64,000 nt of DNA. Origin: Mucilaginibacter sp. Lineage in GTDB: Bacteria; Bacteroidota; Bacteroidia; Sphingobacteriales; Sphingobacteriaceae. Position 1 is the first letter of the stretch; each line of letters starts with the position of its first letter. Below, one piece after another: positions 38,644 through 46,265 of this stretch. Location: the NCBI RefSeq assembly GCF_025359345.1, contig NZ_JANYGQ010000013.1:106633-170632 (forward strand), written 5' to 3'. Under the pieces are notes generated by a model. That model had not been told where the DNA came from. It ran no database searches and saw only the letters and a program-made list of their open reading frames with translations. Position numbers and translations under genes: made by a program.

Positions 38644-38972
38644 TATAGTTCATTATATTTCTTTGCGTTGCCTTTTGCCTTATGTACAGGATATTTATCT
38701 GCATTCTTTTGAATCTTGCTCGTCATTATTTCGTTGATGTCCAGATTATATTTATCCGCCAGCAATAAAGCGTAACCCAAAACGTCAGCAAGTTCGTCTT
38801 TAATTTTTTCTACGTTAGCCTCGTTAGCATTTTTCCAGAGAAATAATTCATTTAACTCGGCAGCTTCAATCGATAAAGCGAGTGCCAAATCTTTAGCGTT
38901 ATGAAATTGCGCCCAGTCGCGTTCATCTCGAAATTCTATTAATAAGGTTTGTAGTTCTTTCCAATCATTCAT
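38643..38972 (-). CDS. MazG-like nucleotide pyrophosphohydrolase
   Basis: 109 aa all-alpha NTP-PPase. The metal-binding pattern ExxE...ExxD is seen in SIEAAELNELFLW and KDELADVLGYALLLADKY, as in dCTPase/RS21-C6-type enzymes that hydrolyse (d)NTPs to (d)NMP and pyrophosphate. It is the first gene of a two-gene unit with the helicase fusion (one-base overlap). In defence loci such enzymes could deplete nucleotides; that role is inference here. Confidence 0.88.
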   Translation of the reverse strand: MNDWKELQTLLIEFRDERDWAQFHNAKDLALALSIEAAELNELFLWKNANEANVEKIKDELADVLGYALLLADKYNLDINEIMTSKIQKNADKYPVHKAKGNAKKYNEL

Positions 38973-39134
38973 TACACAATTCCGATAATTAACTAGTATG
39001 AATTTAAAAAACGAAAATTACAATTAATAGAAAGGATTAACAACATTGACAATGTCCATAATCAAATTTATATATACCTTAGTAATTCATTGATTAGTTA
39101 GCAATTAGATAACCTAAATTTAACCCTTGTCATT

Positions 39135-40532
39135 ATGTTATTTTCCGATCGCTTTAAAATTGTCAAAAACGGGTCTGAAGACTGGTTTAATCCTATCCTG
39201 GATGATGACACCCTGTTATTTGTAGATCCCTTCTTAATCTATTTAGATAACACCGGACTTTTCCAAGGGGCTTATCAAAAGATTATGGATTTCTTTTCAA
39301 AGGTCTTTGAGGAAGCAGCTAACGTGCCTTACAATGTGAAGTCTCCACGATTTAAAGTTTTAATGAGTAGAGTGATTTTTAAGGAGCCCAGAGAAGCATG
39401 TCTGGGGTTTTCAATAGGAAGTGTCGACGGCGCGGGCTCTGGTTCAGGTTTTGCAAAAAACACAATTTCGGCCATCTATCAAAGCATAAATGCCGGAATT
39501 ATCAATTTAAATCATTTTGAGGAATTAGGAATTTTTAACGCAAATATTAAAGAAGACAGAATAAGTGACACAGCTATAAACATTCTTAAAGAAGAATTCA
39601 TCGCATATAGTCAAAGCATTTGCAATAGTTTAAATATTCCACTTTCCGATTTGCCTTGCCGGGTATTCGATCAAAGTACCAATCGATGGGTCGTTAGAAA
39701 ATATAGGTTGCCTCGAAATCCGTTTAACAATGGACCGATTATTCTTATTCCAAAAAGATTTCTCGCAAGTATAAATGCCTTGAATTCGGAAGATTTTTTT
39801 GATTATTGCTGGGAGCAATTTGACGACAGTGTAAAAGACCAATTAAATGTAGAGATTAAGTCAAACGTAGACAAAAAGAAAATTGTTGAAATAGCAAGAA
39901 ACAACCCTGATTGGGTAGCAAAATATTTAAAATTTAAGGAGGACGAAGATAAGCAAAACGCTTATGACTTAGAAAATGACCCGGCGGGTGTTTATCAATG
40001 GCACAAAGCAACTGAGAAATTCGTGAATGATAGCCCGCTAGAAACGGACGTTAAAGATCCGGATTCCTTCATTTCTTTTCTTGATGAGTTGGCAGAAAGC
40101 TTCAGGATATTTCTTGAAGAATCCAACGGCTATACATTGTTATTGGATAGTTCATCAAAACCCAAAAGAGAAAAGGCCAGTCAACTTTTGTTATATGGAA
40201 TGATTAAACATTTCTGTAAAGCAATTGGATGTAAGATCGATTTAAAAGAGGCTGGTAAAGGAATTATTAATTTTATCTTTCAAAGCGGCTATAAATCAAT
40301 TGCATTTTTGGAAGTAAAATATGCAAGAAATTCTGAATTGCTAAAGACATTTGATTCATTTCTTCAAAAAACCAATTATGGAGACGAAATTGTTCATGGT
40401 TATTATTTCGTTATTGGGTTTAAATTTGTCGATGTTCAAAAAGGACTCGAGTTAGAAGACGATTTATTGGGTTTAGCCGAAGAGTATAATTTTCGGTTAA
40501 AATATAAAACAATTGATTTAACAATAAATTAG
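39135..40532 (+). CDS. Uncharacterised 465-aa protein with probable PD-(D/E)XK-like C-terminus
   Basis: No family recognised for residues 1-280, a domain shared with the 298-aa protein at 35399-36295 (signature LFVDPFLI, 28-35; ISDTAINILKEEF, 143-155; PIILIPKRFL, 201-210). Residues 310-465 look like a separate domain: a Lys/Glu-rich helix (344-360), then strands KGIINFIFQ and SIAFLEVKYAR with a candidate ExK (Glu393/Lys395) of the restriction-endonuclease fold, although the preceding acidic position appears to be Asn379. The TIR gene starts 10 bases later, so the two form an operon. Confidence 0.85.
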   Translation: MLFSDRFKIVKNGSEDWFNPILDDDTLLFVDPFLIYLDNTGLFQGAYQKIMDFFSKVFEEAANVPYNVKSPRFKVLMSRVIFKEPREACLGFSIGSVDGAGSGSGFAKNTISAIYQSINAGIINLNHFEELGIFNANIKEDRISDTAINILKEEFIAYSQSICNSLNIPLSDLPCRVFDQSTNRWVVRKYRLPRNPFNNGPIILIPKRFLASINALNSEDFFDYCWEQFDDSVKDQLNVEIKSNVDKKKIVEIARNNPDWVAKYLKFKEDEDKQNAYDLENDPAGVYQWHKATEKFVNDSPLETDVKDPDSFISFLDELAESFRIFLEESNGYTLLLDSSSKPKREKASQLLLYGMIKHFCKAIGCKIDLKEAGKGIINFIFQSGYKSIAFLEVKYARNSELLKTFDSFLQKTNYGDEIVHGYYFVIGFKFVDVQKGLELEDDLLGLAEEYNFRLKYKTIDLTIN

Positions 40533-40541
40533 TCCCAAGAA

Positions 40542-41411
40542 ATGAAAGTATTTATTTCGCATAGTAGCGATGACAAGCGGTTTGTACGAACTCTTAAAGC
40601 CGATTTGAATGAAAACGGAATTAATACTTGGGTGGATGAAGACGAACTCAACTTTGGAGACAGTTTAGTTGAAAAGCTAGAACTGTCAATTGATGATACA
40701 TCGCATTTTATCGTTGTCCTCTCTGAAAGCAGCATAAATTCAGAATGGGTTCAACGGGAGTTGGCTAGAGTTTTGAAAAGTTTTCAAAAAAAAATCATTC
40801 CTATCAAATATAAAAAATGCGAGATTCCGAAAGAACTTCAACATATGCTTTTTGCAGATGTATCTGATATTGCTAGAATAGTAGATGGCGATAGGCTAAT
40901 TTTACGCGACGAAAAATATTATAAATTTATCCAAAAACTGGTTAAATCGTTAACCAACGTTGAAACGAAATTGACCGGTTTAGACAAAAGATTGCTTACT
41001 GAGGACATTAAACAAACCAACATCAATTCAATTTCTGACGATCATAACCGATATTTAAAATTAAAAATTAAAGGTTACTTGGGTAATACTGCGAGAGATA
41101 AATATAGCGAGATCATTGAACGTTCGATTAATCTCAATGAACGATCAAAGGTTAGAATTAATTTAAATAAGCCTGTTTTATTGCCTCATGTCTTCAAAGA
41201 GATATTTAAAGAAATAAAAATAGGGGATAATATTACAATAAAAAATAAAAGTAACGAGAAAAAATTGGGGTTGTTCGCTGGTTTCCGGAAAGAAAATGAC
41301 GACATTCTAATATTACCTGTCTCTATTAGAAACTATTTAAATATTGAAAAATCAAATAAAAACTTTGATGTCATCGTGTCTGAAGCAAAATTCGAAATTT
41401 TAATCTTATGA
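40542..41411 (+). CDS. TIR-domain protein
   Basis: 289 aa. Residues 1-135 are a TIR domain: KVFISHSSDDKRFV, the WVDEDELNFGDSL loop, and the candidate catalytic Glu73 in SEWVQREL, which in NADase TIRs hydrolyses NAD+. Residues 170-289 are an unrecognised, mostly beta domain (LKLKIKGYLGNTARDKY, IKIGDNITIKNKSN, LGLFAGFRKENDD) that could be a sensor or ligand-binding part. No membrane helix. It is 10 bases downstream of the 465-aa protein gene and probably its effector or signalling partner in anti-phage defence. Confidence 0.88.
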   Translation: MKVFISHSSDDKRFVRTLKADLNENGINTWVDEDELNFGDSLVEKLELSIDDTSHFIVVLSESSINSEWVQRELARVLKSFQKKIIPIKYKKCEIPKELQHMLFADVSDIARIVDGDRLILRDEKYYKFIQKLVKSLTNVETKLTGLDKRLLTEDIKQTNINSISDDHNRYLKLKIKGYLGNTARDKYSEIIERSINLNERSKVRINLNKPVLLPHVFKEIFKEIKIGDNITIKNKSNEKKLGLFAGFRKENDDILILPVSIRNYLNIEKSNKNFDVIVSEAKFEILIL

Positions 41412-41435
41412 CATTGTATACCTCTTCTCTCTTTC

Positions 41436-41680
41436 TCGCGCTAGTATGCAGCGCGGCCTGCAGAGGTGGGGTACTAGTGCGCCGCGTTCAGGTAACCCGC
41501 ATGCCATTTAACCACAAACCCGGGTTAGCGATTGCCGTGGATACCGGCCTTCGGGGGGCCTCAGTGCAGGCCGCGCCTAAGGCCTGCAGGCGTATGAACA
41601 GAAAGCGCGCCCCGCTTCTACCGGCGGGGAACCCCATGATAATCAGTGGGCAGTTGGGTGTAGTGAGTGGTGAGTAGTGA
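41436..41680. repeat. G+C-rich repetitive segment after the TIR gene
   Basis: A sharp return to high G+C. The word cgcgttYaggtaRcccgcat (41484-41501) recurs at 43146-43163. Several short palindromes (gcgcggcctgcag, ggccttcggggggcc, aggccgcgcctaaggcctgc) are present. An 89-codon frame overlaps the TIR stop but looks like a by-product of base composition. It marks the right edge of the A+T-rich island. Confidence 0.5.
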
Positions 41681-41838
41681 GTGGTTAATTAGTTGGCTTT
41701 AGGCAGTTGGCAGTGGTTAACTGTTTCGATCAATTATAAAATAACCTGCTTTTAATTATTGAGCTTCATGAGCCTCAATTGAATAAACCAGGGGGATGAG
41801 GTTGCTGATGAATTAAACAGGCGTTAAATTTGCAAGCT

Positions 41839-42354
41839 ATGCTTAACCTCAATTTTACGCCATTCCCAACAATAACAACCCAAGGCCTGGTGTTAAGGCA
41901 ATTACAGGATGACGATGTGCATGAACTTTTTGCCCTGCGTACAGACGAGCGTGTGAACCGTTTTTTAGACCGGTCGCTGCCGCAGTCGTTGGATGATGTG
42001 CGGGAATTTATTGCAACGGTAAACCAAATTACGCAGCGCAACGAGGGCCTTTATTGGGTAATTACCCGCAAAAACGAAGATAAGCTATTGGGTACTATCG
42101 GCCTGCGCAATTTCGACCCCGAACAATACCAGGCCGAAATAGGCTATGAATTGCACCCCGATCACCAGGGTAAAGGCATGATGCACGAAGCAATAACCCA
42201 TGTATTAGCTTATGGTTTCGGCCGGTTAGGTTTGCAGTCCATTAAAGCCGATACCCACCCCGGGAATCTGCGATCCATCCAAATACTTGAAAGGTTTGGC
42301 TTTGTGAAGATTAATGGCGGGGAAAATATTTACATATTGGTGAGTGGTGGATAG
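41839..42354 (+). CDS. GNAT N-acetyltransferase (RimJ/RimL type)
   Basis: 171 aa from the ATG at 41839; a TTG three codons upstream is less likely. Acetyl-CoA-binding motif A is HPDHQGKGMMHEA, with flanking strands LLGTIGLRNFDPEQYQAEIGYEL and NLRSIQILERFGFV typical of the RimL/Acetyltransf_3 subgroup that acetylates protein N-termini or small amines. It is cytoplasmic and monocistronic. Confidence 0.88.
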   Translation: MLNLNFTPFPTITTQGLVLRQLQDDDVHELFALRTDERVNRFLDRSLPQSLDDVREFIATVNQITQRNEGLYWVITRKNEDKLLGTIGLRNFDPEQYQAEIGYELHPDHQGKGMMHEAITHVLAYGFGRLGLQSIKADTHPGNLRSIQILERFGFVKINGGENIYILVSGG

Positions 42355-42495
42355 TGAATGGTGAGTGGTTGATTAATCAGTTGGGAGTTAGAAGGTTCAC
42401 CATGAATGGCCCTGGTCCGTATGCTTTCCTTTGGCAAACCGGGGGGCGACTGGGATTGTATACTGTGGAGGCGGGGGGGCTGATGCGGGGGTATT

Positions 42496-42982
42496 GGATT
42501 AACTTTATGTTGTCCCCGCTCAATTGCCGCGGGGCTGTTACTTTTTGTCTTGATACAAAAAGTAACCAAAAAAATCAAGACAGAAAAAAGCTTCCCCGCT
42601 GCAGGCCAGACTCCCCGGCCCGCTTTTCTGTCGTGCCTTTGCCCGCCTTAAACACATTGCTACTGCTTCACTAACCATGAAATACTTTGAGGCATCCAAT
42701 ATTTTTTTGTTGTCCGTCACCAGATAAGCTTCGGGCAAAAGCCAAGACAACTGCAGGCCTGTGCGCCGGGCAGGGCATAGGAAATTTTTGCATACAGGTT
42801 CGACGAGAGACAGGGTCATCCGGCAAAAAGATTCCAGCCCGCAGTTGTCTTGGCTTTGTGCGTGAAAGGCCTAAAGCGCAAAGAAGCATTTCTGGTGACT
42901 TGATTTTTTTGGTCCTTTTTGTATCAAGACAAAAAGGACTAGCCCCCGCGGCAATTGAGCGGGGTGAACATTAGGTTAATCC
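42496..42982. mobile_element. 487-bp MITE-like element with about 84-bp terminal inverted repeats
   Basis: The left end (42496-42579) and the reverse complement of the right end (42899-42982) share ggattaac, ccccgctcaattgccgcggg, ctttttgtcttgatacaaaa and ccaaaaaaatcaag in the same order with few differences. The interior is G+C-rich, without an acceptable coding frame, and carries gacaactgcagg / agttgtcttggct-type inner inverted words. It has no transposase, so any movement would depend on one supplied elsewhere. Confidence 0.8.
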
Positions 42983-43040
42983 CCGAAACTAAATTTCGAA
43001 GCAACCCGATGTTACATGGTGTATACACGCCGCTTTCATA

Positions 43041-43070
43041 GGAACGATCCGCCAGCTGGCGGATCGTTCC
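43041..43070. repeat. Perfect 30-bp palindrome
   Basis: GGAACGATCCGCCAG is followed directly by its exact reverse complement. It is in the gap between the MITE-like element and the RhuM gene, near the second copy (43146-43163) of the word found at 41484. The rest of 42983-43271 shows no gene. Confidence 0.85.
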
Positions 43071-43271
43071 TCGCAATGACGAGAGGGTGATTTGCACCGG
43101 CTGTTTGTAGTTTAGAAACCACGGACGACTATGTCTCCCATGCCCCGCGTTTAGGTAGCCCGCATGCAATTTATTCGCGCCAGGCTAATGAAAATCAACC
43201 TGTCTTATTTTAATATTACCGAATTCCGTACCTTTAAAACCTGCACTTGCAACAGGCAATAGCCGCAAAAC

Positions 43272-44273
43272 ATGGATGAAAGCAAAATAATTATATACCA
43301 AACTGAAGACGGCAATACCAGGATTGAAACCCGTTTGGAGGACGAAACGGTGTGGCTAACACAGGCGCAGCTTTGCGAGTTATTTCAAAAATCAAAATCA
43401 ACCATCAGCGAGCATATCAGGAATATTTTCGCTGAAGCTGAATTGCTGGAAAATTCAGTTGTCCGGAATTTCCGAACAACTGCTGCTGATGGTAAAAGCT
43501 ACGACACGGCCTACTATAACTTAGATGTAATTATCTCTGTCGGCTACCGGGTAAAAAGTCACCAGGGAACAAAGTTCAGGCAATGGGCAACTGCCCGGCT
43601 GCGGGAGTACATTGTAAAGGGCTTTACCATGAACGATGAATTGCTGAAGCAAGCCGGCGGGGGCAATTATTTCGACGAATTGCTGGCGCGCATCAGGGAT
43701 ATACGTTCGTCGGAAAAAGTGTTTTGGCGCAAAGTGCTCGATATTTATGCCACGAGTATAGACTACGACCCGAGGCTGCAAATTTCGGTACAGTTTTTTC
43801 AAACCGTTCAAAACAAAATACATTGGGCGGCACACGGGCATACCGCCGCCGAAATTATTTTCTACCGCATTGATGCAAACAAAACAAACCTCGGGCTTAC
43901 GCATTTAAAAGGCAGCAAGCCAACCCGACAGGAAATTGAAATAGCCAAAAACTACCTCGACGAAGACGAGCTGAATATACTTAACCGCATGGTAACCGCC
44001 TACCTGGAACTGGCCGAATTACAGGCGCTAAACCGCAAGCCCATGTATATGAAAGACTGGATAGCGCGCCTGGACGACTTTGTAAAAATGACGGGTAACG
44101 ATGTTTTAGATAACGCCGGCACCATCAGCCACCAACAGGCCCTCGACAAAGCCACCACCGAATACGAAAAATATAAAGAGCAAACCAAAAACGACCTTTC
44201 AGCAGTCGAAAAAGACTTTTTAAAACAGCTTGAGACCACTGCTAAAAAGTTGAATAAGAAGAAGCCCAAATAA
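43272..44273 (+). CDS. RhuM-family protein
   Basis: 333 aa. Features of the virulence RhuM family (PF13310): WLTQAQLCELFQKSKSTISEHI (helix-turn-helix-like), YNLDVIISVGYRVKS, GTKFRQWATARLREYIVKGF and a C-terminal helical half ending in a Lys-rich coiled coil. First named in a Salmonella pathogenicity island; the molecular function is unknown and family members are frequent in mobile and defence-rich regions, which fits the repeats around it. Confidence 0.9.
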   Translation: MDESKIIIYQTEDGNTRIETRLEDETVWLTQAQLCELFQKSKSTISEHIRNIFAEAELLENSVVRNFRTTAADGKSYDTAYYNLDVIISVGYRVKSHQGTKFRQWATARLREYIVKGFTMNDELLKQAGGGNYFDELLARIRDIRSSEKVFWRKVLDIYATSIDYDPRLQISVQFFQTVQNKIHWAAHGHTAAEIIFYRIDANKTNLGLTHLKGSKPTRQEIEIAKNYLDEDELNILNRMVTAYLELAELQALNRKPMYMKDWIARLDDFVKMTGNDVLDNAGTISHQQALDKATTEYEKYKEQTKNDLSAVEKDFLKQLETTAKKLNKKKPK

Positions 44274-44296
44274 CAGCGCTATAAGCAATTTTTTTA

Positions 44297-44457
44297 AAAA
44301 AGTGCTGACACTATTTTGTCAGTGCTTTTCGCGTTTTTCAGCGCGGCAATGCGAGAAAAAGCGCCCTATTAGTGCAGAAACAAGGTTTTTGGCACTTCGG
44401 CGCACCTTTTTGCTGTTCCACCCTGTTCCTTGTGTTTCACTGTGCACAGGAACATAA
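44297..44457. repeat. About 165-bp dispersed repeat (copy 2) with hairpin
   Basis: Hairpin CTGACA-CTATTT-TGTCAG, T-rich tract, gcagaaacaaggtttttggc and ctgttccaccctgttccttg, matching 2725-2890 in order. It begins 24 bases after the RhuM stop codon. From here to 44647 I see no gene. Confidence 0.75.
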
Positions 44458-44647
44458 AACTATGCTAAAATTGATTTTAAGGGTAACGAATTGGTAACCT
44501 TAAAAGCCCTGAAATAGTTCTTCGGCTTACTTATAACACGTACAAACACGTACTATTACCCGCTCAATAACCGTATTTATACTCACTAAATAGGGTATTT
44601 TCCCCATTGCGGGCCAGACTGCGGCTGCCTAATTTTACCTGTGCAGC

Positions 44648-44905
44648 ATGCCCTCTCAGGCGGCAGCATTAATTGGAATTAATATGGAAACCGGGGGCAA
44701 TTATTTAAATCAAACTACCATTTACGTATCAACACAGGCCAAACTAAACGCCAGCCAAACCCAGGGCATCGCCGACGAGTTGCTGCGCATTATTGGCTAC
44801 TCAGACCATAGCCACGGCGTACAGTTCAGGTTCTTCGAAGAAGACGGTTTAACCCAGGCGCATGCGTCGGTTGATAAAGAGTTGAGGGTTTCGGTGAATG
44901 GGTGA
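44648..44905 (+). CDS. Small hypothetical protein
   Basis: 85 aa, or 73 aa from an internal ATG at 44684 that looks the better start (METGGNYLNQTTIYVSTQAK). Composition is protein-like (NASQTQGIADELLRIIGYSD, VQFRFFEEDGL), with no membrane segment. Family not recognised and no operon partner. Confidence 0.45.
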   Translation: MPSQAAALIGINMETGGNYLNQTTIYVSTQAKLNASQTQGIADELLRIIGYSDHSHGVQFRFFEEDGLTQAHASVDKELRVSVNG

Positions 44906-44957
44906 ATTAGTGAATAGACCATGGATGATGGGGTGAAACTATCAAACTTATCAGGGT

Positions 44958-45125
44958 TTACCCAACAGCGTGGACAAATTTTTTCCCTGTACCATTTTTA
45001 ATTTTCTCCCGAACTAAGGCTAAATCCGCCTTTCGATTAGCTAATTCGGTTTTCAACAACTGTATTTCATACGAAATGCACTTCTTTTCATCAAGAAGCA
45101 TCATGTATTCTGCTGTTTTTTCCAT
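44958..45125 (-). CDS. Small coiled-coil protein (55 aa)
   Basis: ATG at 45125, stop at 44958. The sequence MEKTAEYMMLLDEKKC ... LLKTELANRKADLALVREKI forms one long charged amphipathic helix with heptad-like leucines. Composition is clearly protein-like, and this frame is the only one open in the 446-bp gap. Family not recognised; possible small regulator or toxin/antitoxin-size protein. Confidence 0.5.
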   Translation of the reverse strand: MEKTAEYMMLLDEKKCISYEIQLLKTELANRKADLALVREKIKNGTGKKFVHAVG

Positions 45126-45300
45126 GTCAATATTTTAGGGTTATTGCAAGGGTCGGCCTTAAAGGTAATAAAAAATCCAGAATTTATCCAGAATTCGTTT
45201 CGAATCAAACAAGAATTTTACATTGTTAAGGGTGGGTGATGGTTTATTCAGTGCGTTTTCTTCCCTCTACAGAAAAGAAAAAATATTTTGTCAAGTTTAT

Positions 45301-45348
45301 TTGACTTTTGTAAAGTTTGTTTTACATTTGGTAAATCAAACTTTACAA
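45301..45348 (+). promoter_or_regulatory. Promoter with overlapping 12-bp-arm palindromic operator
   Basis: TTG at 45301 and TACATTTG at 45323-45330 are spaced by 19 bases, the Bacteroidetes -33/-7 arrangement (TTTG-N19-TAnnTTTG). The perfect inverted repeat TTGTAAAGTTTG (45308-45319) / CAAACTTTACAA (45337-45348) brackets the -7 element, four bases before the start codon. A bound regulator would block the promoter; the XRE protein at the end of the operon is the obvious candidate. Confidence 0.8.
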
Positions 45349-45351
45349 AAA

Positions 45352-45831
45352 ATGAAATCGAGATTTCTTTTCCCCCACAAATGGCGACTGTTAGGTTACT
45401 TATGTTTTGCCGCTGATCTGATTTTTGCGATTGCTTTAAAGATGTTGCGCCCGGAAGGCTACGTTTACGCTGACTTGCACGGCGTGCCGGGTTCCGCGCA
45501 TAATCTACAGCCTGGTGTCATCATAGACCAGGGAACGAGGTGGCATAACGACGTCATAATTTTACTGGTGATTTTTGGATTATTATTGATTGCTTTTTCG
45601 AGAGAAAAAATAGAAGACGAACTGATTGCGCAGATGCGGCTAGACTCATTGCAGTGGGCTGCTTACGTTAACTATGGCATTTTTATAATTTGTGTCATTT
45701 TTATATATGGCACTAATTTTCTGCCGATACTTATTTTCAATGTTATAACTCCCCTTATATTTTTCATCATTCGTTTTCAATGGAGGATGTACCAGTTTAG
45801 CCGTTTACCAAATCAGCCATTAGCATCATGA
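45352..45831 (+). CDS. Four-helix membrane protein, first of three paralogues
   Basis: 159 aa from the ATG at 45352 (MKSRFLFPHKW). A longer reading frame from 45223 would run through the promoter and operator and is rejected. About four transmembrane helices. The conserved loop AFSREKIEDELIAQMRLDSLQWAAYVNY is shared with the next two proteins (VAFAREKIEDEQI; VAFSRTKKEDELT). Its end overlaps the next start (ATGA). Function unknown; the family regularly precedes a YozG-like XRE regulator. Confidence 0.85.
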   Translation: MKSRFLFPHKWRLLGYLCFAADLIFAIALKMLRPEGYVYADLHGVPGSAHNLQPGVIIDQGTRWHNDVIILLVIFGLLLIAFSREKIEDELIAQMRLDSLQWAAYVNYGIFIICVIFIYGTNFLPILIFNVITPLIFFIIRFQWRMYQFSRLPNQPLAS

Positions 45832-46265
45832 AAAACCATTTTTTATTTCCGTATTGGTGCCGGTACATTGGGTGGGGCAGCATAATTGCGCACGTGCCAC
45901 TGGCTATACTGGGCAAGGCGCATGGAATAAACAGCGTGCTCGACCACGGGCCTGTTAATGAAACGCTTTTCAATGGCGAACACCTGTTTTTTATCTGTAC
46001 TACGCTACTTATGTCGGCAGGTTTATTCCTTGTAGCATTTGCCCGCGAAAAGATAGAGGATGAGCAGATATGGCAAATCCGGCTTAACTCGCTGCGGTGG
46101 GCTATCTACATTAATTATATTGTACTTATAGCCAGCCTTGTTTTAATAAACGATACCGGGCACATCCTGGAGCTTAACCTATGGGTGCCTCTGGCGTTTT
46201 TTATCATTCGTTTCAGGTGGGTAATATTCAAGCTTAACCATTCAATAAAGGAGGACACAAAATGA
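45828..46265 (+). CDS. Four-helix membrane protein, second of three paralogues
   Basis: 145 aa. N-terminus MKNHFLFPYWCRYIGW parallels MKSRFLFPHKWRLLGY of the first protein, with the shared loop AFAREKIEDEQIWQIRLNSLRWAIYINY. ATGA overlaps on both sides indicate a translationally coupled operon. Function unknown. Confidence 0.85.
   Translation: MKNHFLFPYWCRYIGWGSIIAHVPLAILGKAHGINSVLDHGPVNETLFNGEHLFFICTTLLMSAGLFLVAFAREKIEDEQIWQIRLNSLRWAIYINYIVLIASLVLINDTGHILELNLWVPLAFFIIRFRWVIFKLNHSIKEDTK

Noticed and set aside
39135..41411. Assignment of the TIR operon to Thoeris
   Set aside because: No SIR2/SLOG-type ThsA partner; the neighbour is an unrelated nuclease-like protein.
41408..41677. 89-codon frame overlapping the TIR stop codon (ATGA)
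   Set aside because: The overlap looks like an operon junction, but the translation is Arg/Ala/Gly-rich, unlike a protein, and the DNA is a repeat with a copy near 43.15 kb.
42354..42889. Several 70-106-codon frames on both strands
   Set aside because: All lie in the MITE-like element or its flanks, have biased composition and no partner or family.
45223..45351. N-terminal extension of the first membrane protein
   Set aside because: It would run through the promoter and palindromic operator; the paralogues start at MKxxxLFP.
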